Shown: piece after piece, positions 12,318 to 14,384 of the stretch
Numbering within the stretch: position 1 is the stretch's first letter
Layout: each line of letters opens with the position of its first letter
DNA from: Lachnospiraceae bacterium UBA7160
Lineage (GTDB): Bacteria; Bacillota; Clostridia; Lachnospirales; Lachnospiraceae
Direction: 5' to 3'
Length of the DNA: 14,384 nt
NCBI GenBank assembly: GCA_002491565.1
Contig: DKWE01000125.1
Coordinates: forward strand, 16,678 to 31,061
The notes under the pieces: generated by a model
Databases searched by the model: none
What the model saw: the letters and a program-made list of their open reading frames with translations, nothing else
What the model was told of the DNA's origin: nothing
Position numbers and translations under genes: made by a program

Positions 12318-13880
12318 ATGAAAAGAAAGACTGGTTCTTGTATTATCGCGTTCGGCCTGAGTTTTGCCCTGGCCTGCGGCATGGCGGCTCCTCTGTCTGT
12401 TTCTATGGTGGCATTTGCTGCGGAGACCGAGGGAGAAGCCGTAGAAAAGGCAAAAGAAGAGGACGTAGAGGGAGAAACAGAAGACGGATTAACGGAGAAT
12501 TCGGAGGACTCCCTCCTTGCGACGGCAGCGTCTCTGACAGTGGATATTCTCGCCGGGGACTACGAGCGGGTGAAAACAGAGTATTCCTATGAACCACTGA
12601 TGCTGTTTGCGGTCAATGCCGGACAGATCGAGCAGGTAATGGTGCAATCCCTGGCGGCTTCCGGCAATCTGGCGGAGCAGAAGAACGCGTTTGTCAGTGG
12701 CCGGCAGAGCGGCTATATCAATGTAGATGTTCCTCTATTTTTCACCGTTCAGTCGTGGAATCTGACGATCAGTTTTTCGGAGCGTGGTAAGATCGCCGGA
12801 CTGCATATCAGTGAATACCGGGAGGGCATGCCGACAGTGCCGGAGGGAGTTGTCGAGACGGATCTGGCGCTTCCAATCGACAAAGGACGTGAGTCTTCCG
12901 GCACGCCTGCGGGTGATGAGAAGCAGGAGCTTCCCGGCGCGCCTGCGGGTGATGGAGAGCAGGAGCTTCCCGGCGCGCTTGCGGGTGATGGAGAGCGGGA
13001 GCTTCCCGGCACGCTTGCGGGTGATGAAGAACGGGAGCTTCCCGGCACGCTTACCATGCCGGAGGGAGTCGATTCCTGTCCGGCGGTTGTGTTTGTCCAC
13101 GGCTCAGGAGTAAATGACCGTGACGAGACCCTTGGCTCAATCCGTCCGTTCCAGGATCTTGCGTGGGGCCTTGCGCAGCAGGGGATCGCCTCTTATCGGT
13201 ATGACAAGATCAACTATGTTTATACAGAGGAAGTCATCGCAGATCCGGATTTTACGCTCTATGATGAGACGATCCATGACGCAGCCGCAGCAGTAGAGCT
13301 TCTCCGCAGCCAGCCAGGTATCACCTCTGTGTATGTGGTCGGACACAGCCAGGGCGCGATGACGATGGGGTCTATCGCACAGCTGGGGAATCCGGACGGC
13401 TGCATCCTGATGGCAGCTCCTGCCCGCAGCTTTACAGAAACGCTGGAGAGACAGATTCAGTTTTTGAAGAGCCGGTCAGAGAAGCTCTCAGAACAGGAGC
13501 AAAAGACCTATGACTGGTACGAGGAGCAGATTGCACTGCTGAAGGATCTGGACTCTGTGCCAGAGAAGGCCACAGTGCTTGGGCAGACACTTACCTATAT
13601 GCGCAGTCTCACGGAATATGATGCGCTGGCGGAGGCGCACCAGATCACCGTACCGACGCTCGTGCTTCAGGGTGAGGAGGATTATCAGGTCACGATGGAG
13701 GATTTTCAGCTCTGGAAGGAGCAGTTTGAAGGGCAGGAGAACTGGAGCTTCCAGTCCTTCCCGGGACTGACGCATCTGTTTACCGAGGGCAGTATGGAAG
13801 ACGGGCCGGATAACTATCTTGGAGAGAGGCATGTATCGGCAGAGGTGATTGGCGCAATTGCGGAGTTTATCAGGAATTGA
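12318..13880 (+). CDS. Exported alpha/beta hydrolase with DUF3887-like N domain and tandem repeat
   Basis: A 520-residue exported serine hydrolase. Residues 1-35 are a signal peptide (MKRKTG, hydrophobic core, cleavage near AFAAET). An acidic linker follows (36-66), then a domain at about 67-168 resembling DUF3887, then four in-frame 12-residue repeats at 195-242 of the type GTLAGDEERELP, and then the hydrolase domain. The hydrolase shows HGSGVNDRDET at 261-271 (oxyanion loop), GHSQG at 342-346 with nucleophile Ser344, Asp455 in QGEEDYQV and His486 in GLTHLF. This architecture is known for secreted Clostridia esterases, which act outside the membrane; the substrate is unknown. The repeat is unusual and lies just before the first strand (LPGTLTMPEG). 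ATG 12318 follows AAAGGATGG (12300-12308). Monocistronic as far as seen. Confidence 0.9.
   Translation: MKRKTGSCIIAFGLSFALACGMAAPLSVSMVAFAAETEGEAVEKAKEEDVEGETEDGLTENSEDSLLATAASLTVDILAGDYERVKTEYSYEPLMLFAVNAGQIEQVMVQSLAASGNLAEQKNAFVSGRQSGYINVDVPLFFTVQSWNLTISFSERGKIAGLHISEYREGMPTVPEGVVETDLALPIDKGRESSGTPAGDEKQELPGAPAGDGEQELPGALAGDGERELPGTLAGDEERELPGTLTMPEGVDSCPAVVFVHGSGVNDRDETLGSIRPFQDLAWGLAQQGIASYRYDKINYVYTEEVIADPDFTLYDETIHDAAAAVELLRSQPGITSVYVVGHSQGAMTMGSIAQLGNPDGCILMAAPARSFTETLERQIQFLKSRSEKLSEQEQKTYDWYEEQIALLKDLDSVPEKATVLGQTLTYMRSLTEYDALAEAHQITVPTLVLQGEEDYQVTMEDFQLWKEQFEGQENWSFQSFPGLTHLFTEGSMEDGPDNYLGERHVSAEVIGAIAEFIRN
12900..13043 (+). repeat. Four in-frame 36-bp tandem repeats inside the hydrolase gene
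   Basis: Units at 12900, 12936, 12972 and 13008 each encode 12 residues with the core AGD(E/G)xxELPG. Units end with LP and run straight into PGTLTMPEGV, so the array looks like serial duplication of the segment that normally precedes the first hydrolase strand. The DNA copies are very similar (GAGCTTCCCGGC recurs), suggesting recent slippage-type expansion. Confidence 0.9.
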
Positions 13881-13917
13881 CGGTTAAACATATCCGCGGC
13901 TTCGCCAGACTACTAAA

Positions 13918-14061
13918 AGAGGGTATTGTAAAATGCAGAAGAGGGTGTTGCAAAACTGCCGGGATTCACATTCTATGGTATATAACCATTCGGTTAAACT
14001 ACCAGAGTTTGAAGCCTTGGCGTATTATGCAACACCCTTTGGCAATTTTGCAGTACCCTCG
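13918..14061. repeat. Long inverted-repeat element (MITE-like)
   Basis: Outer arms: GAGGGTATTGTAAAATGC (13919-13936) against GCAATTTTGCAGTACCCTC (14042-14060), imperfect. Inner arms: AGGGTGTTGCA (13942-13952) against TGCAACACCCT (14028-14038), a perfect 11-bp match. The two arms on each side are themselves similar, so each end carries a repeated GGGT(A/G)TTG motif. The loop has a further small stem (ATGGT/ACCAT at 13975-13989). No coding frame is evident. This looks like a small non-autonomous element or paired insertion-sequence ends beside a damaged AraC gene. Confidence 0.55.
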
Positions 14062-14085
14062 AATAGCTTCTGCTTTACAGCAGGA

Positions 14086-14108
14086 CACATCACTTATGAT
14101 ATGATGTG
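14086..14108. terminator. Hairpin just past the AraC-type stop codon
   Basis: CACATCA (14086-14092) and TGATGTG (14102-14108) are perfect arms 3 bp beyond the minus-strand stop at 14111. There is no clear T tract on the minus strand, so function as a terminator is uncertain. Confidence 0.4.
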
Positions 14109-14110
14109 CG

Positions 14111-14384
14111 TTAATCATGATTCAGAATGCGTTTCGAATAAGTTTTTCTGTATTCTGACGGCGTCATTGATGTGGCCACTTTGTAATTTCGTACGAAATT
14201 GTGATAGTCAGAAAAACCGCACTTCTCAGCGATTTCGTTAATGCTCAAATTTGTATCAAGCAGTAAAAAATTAGCCTGATCAATTTTGTAATTGATAATG
14301 TACTGTTTCAGTGTAATTCCTGATACTTTTTTAAAATACCTTGATATATATTTTTCATTATATTAATACTTTCCCAATCTGTCG
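14111..14384 (-). pseudogene. AraC-family regulator, C-terminal part, disrupted and cut by the window edge
   Basis: Reading the minus strand from about 14362 to the stop at 14111-14113 gives an almost complete AraC-type DNA-binding domain: NEKYISRYFKKVSG, then LLLDTNLSINEIAEKCGFSD (second helix-turn-helix), YHNFVRNYK and MTPSEYRKTY. The frame has no start codon. At 14363-14365 it meets a TAA, beyond which the same frame gives DRLGKY and another frame gives QIGKVL, either of which could be the preceding residues. A one-base insertion in the AT-rich run near 14360-14366, or a nonsense change, would explain this. The N-terminal sensing part lies outside the window. Confidence 0.75.

Noticed and set aside
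12749..13057. Ser/Pro-rich minus-strand repeat protein
   Set aside because: It is the reverse complement of the in-frame 36-bp repeats of the hydrolase gene, without a ribosome site.
13933..14241. 102-residue plus-strand frame
   Set aside because: It runs through the inverted-repeat element and antisense to the AraC domain, with no ribosome site.

Overview
The window looks like a chromosomal stretch of a gut-type Clostridia genome, most likely Lachnospiraceae. The reasons are strong AGGAGG-type ribosome sites, moderate GC, sigma-A promoters of the TTGACA-N17-TATAAT kind, a holin-like type I toxin peptide, and a YtrA-type GntR regulator paired with a DUF5808 membrane protein. The species cannot be named from sequence alone.

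Layout: 1-433 has no convincing gene; its first 125 bases form a nested inverted repeat. 434-3838 is a three-gene run closed by a terminator: a cytoplasmic HSL-type esterase, an SLC13/DASS-like anion permease and an NAD(P)-malic enzyme. The last two fit malate (or related dicarboxylate) uptake and conversion to pyruvate. 3929-4361 is a decayed, frameshifted AAA ATPase remnant. Its 3' end carries a near-perfect promoter and a palindrome for the following TetR-family regulator, which precedes a CPBP-family membrane protease. 5811-6255 has a structured leader and a hydrophobic micro-ORF. A nitroreductase-like flavoprotein and a VOC/glyoxalase-like protein follow, 5 bp apart, then a possible 51-aa protein with a palindromic operator candidate and a terminator.

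7535-9190 holds tRNA-Leu(UAA), an RtcB-type RNA ligase 55 bp later, and a small XRE-family regulator. 9371-9658 holds a compact, apparently complete type I toxin-antitoxin locus: a 27-aa holin-like toxin on the minus strand and a convergent antisense RNA with a consensus promoter, meeting in a 14-bp terminator stem that also encodes the toxin's last codons. This was found outside any ORF of usual length.

9693-12089 is an autoregulation-type unit: a structured untranslated region, a promoter covered by ATAATAC-type repeats, the YtrA-type GntR regulator, a 37-bp tandem repeat array in the intercistronic gap, and a multi-membrane-segment DUF5808 protein that resembles SdpI-like immunity/permease proteins. 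12318-13880 encodes a secreted or lipid-anchored-looking alpha/beta hydrolase with a DUF3887-like N domain and an in-frame four-copy 12-residue repeat just before the hydrolase domain. The right end (13918-14384) has a long inverted-repeat element and the disrupted C-terminus of an AraC-family regulator on the minus strand, running out of the window.

Most promising for a second look: the type I toxin-antitoxin locus, the 37-bp array inside the GntR/DUF5808 unit, the four-copy repeat in the hydrolase, and the TetR promoter built from a dead ATPase gene.
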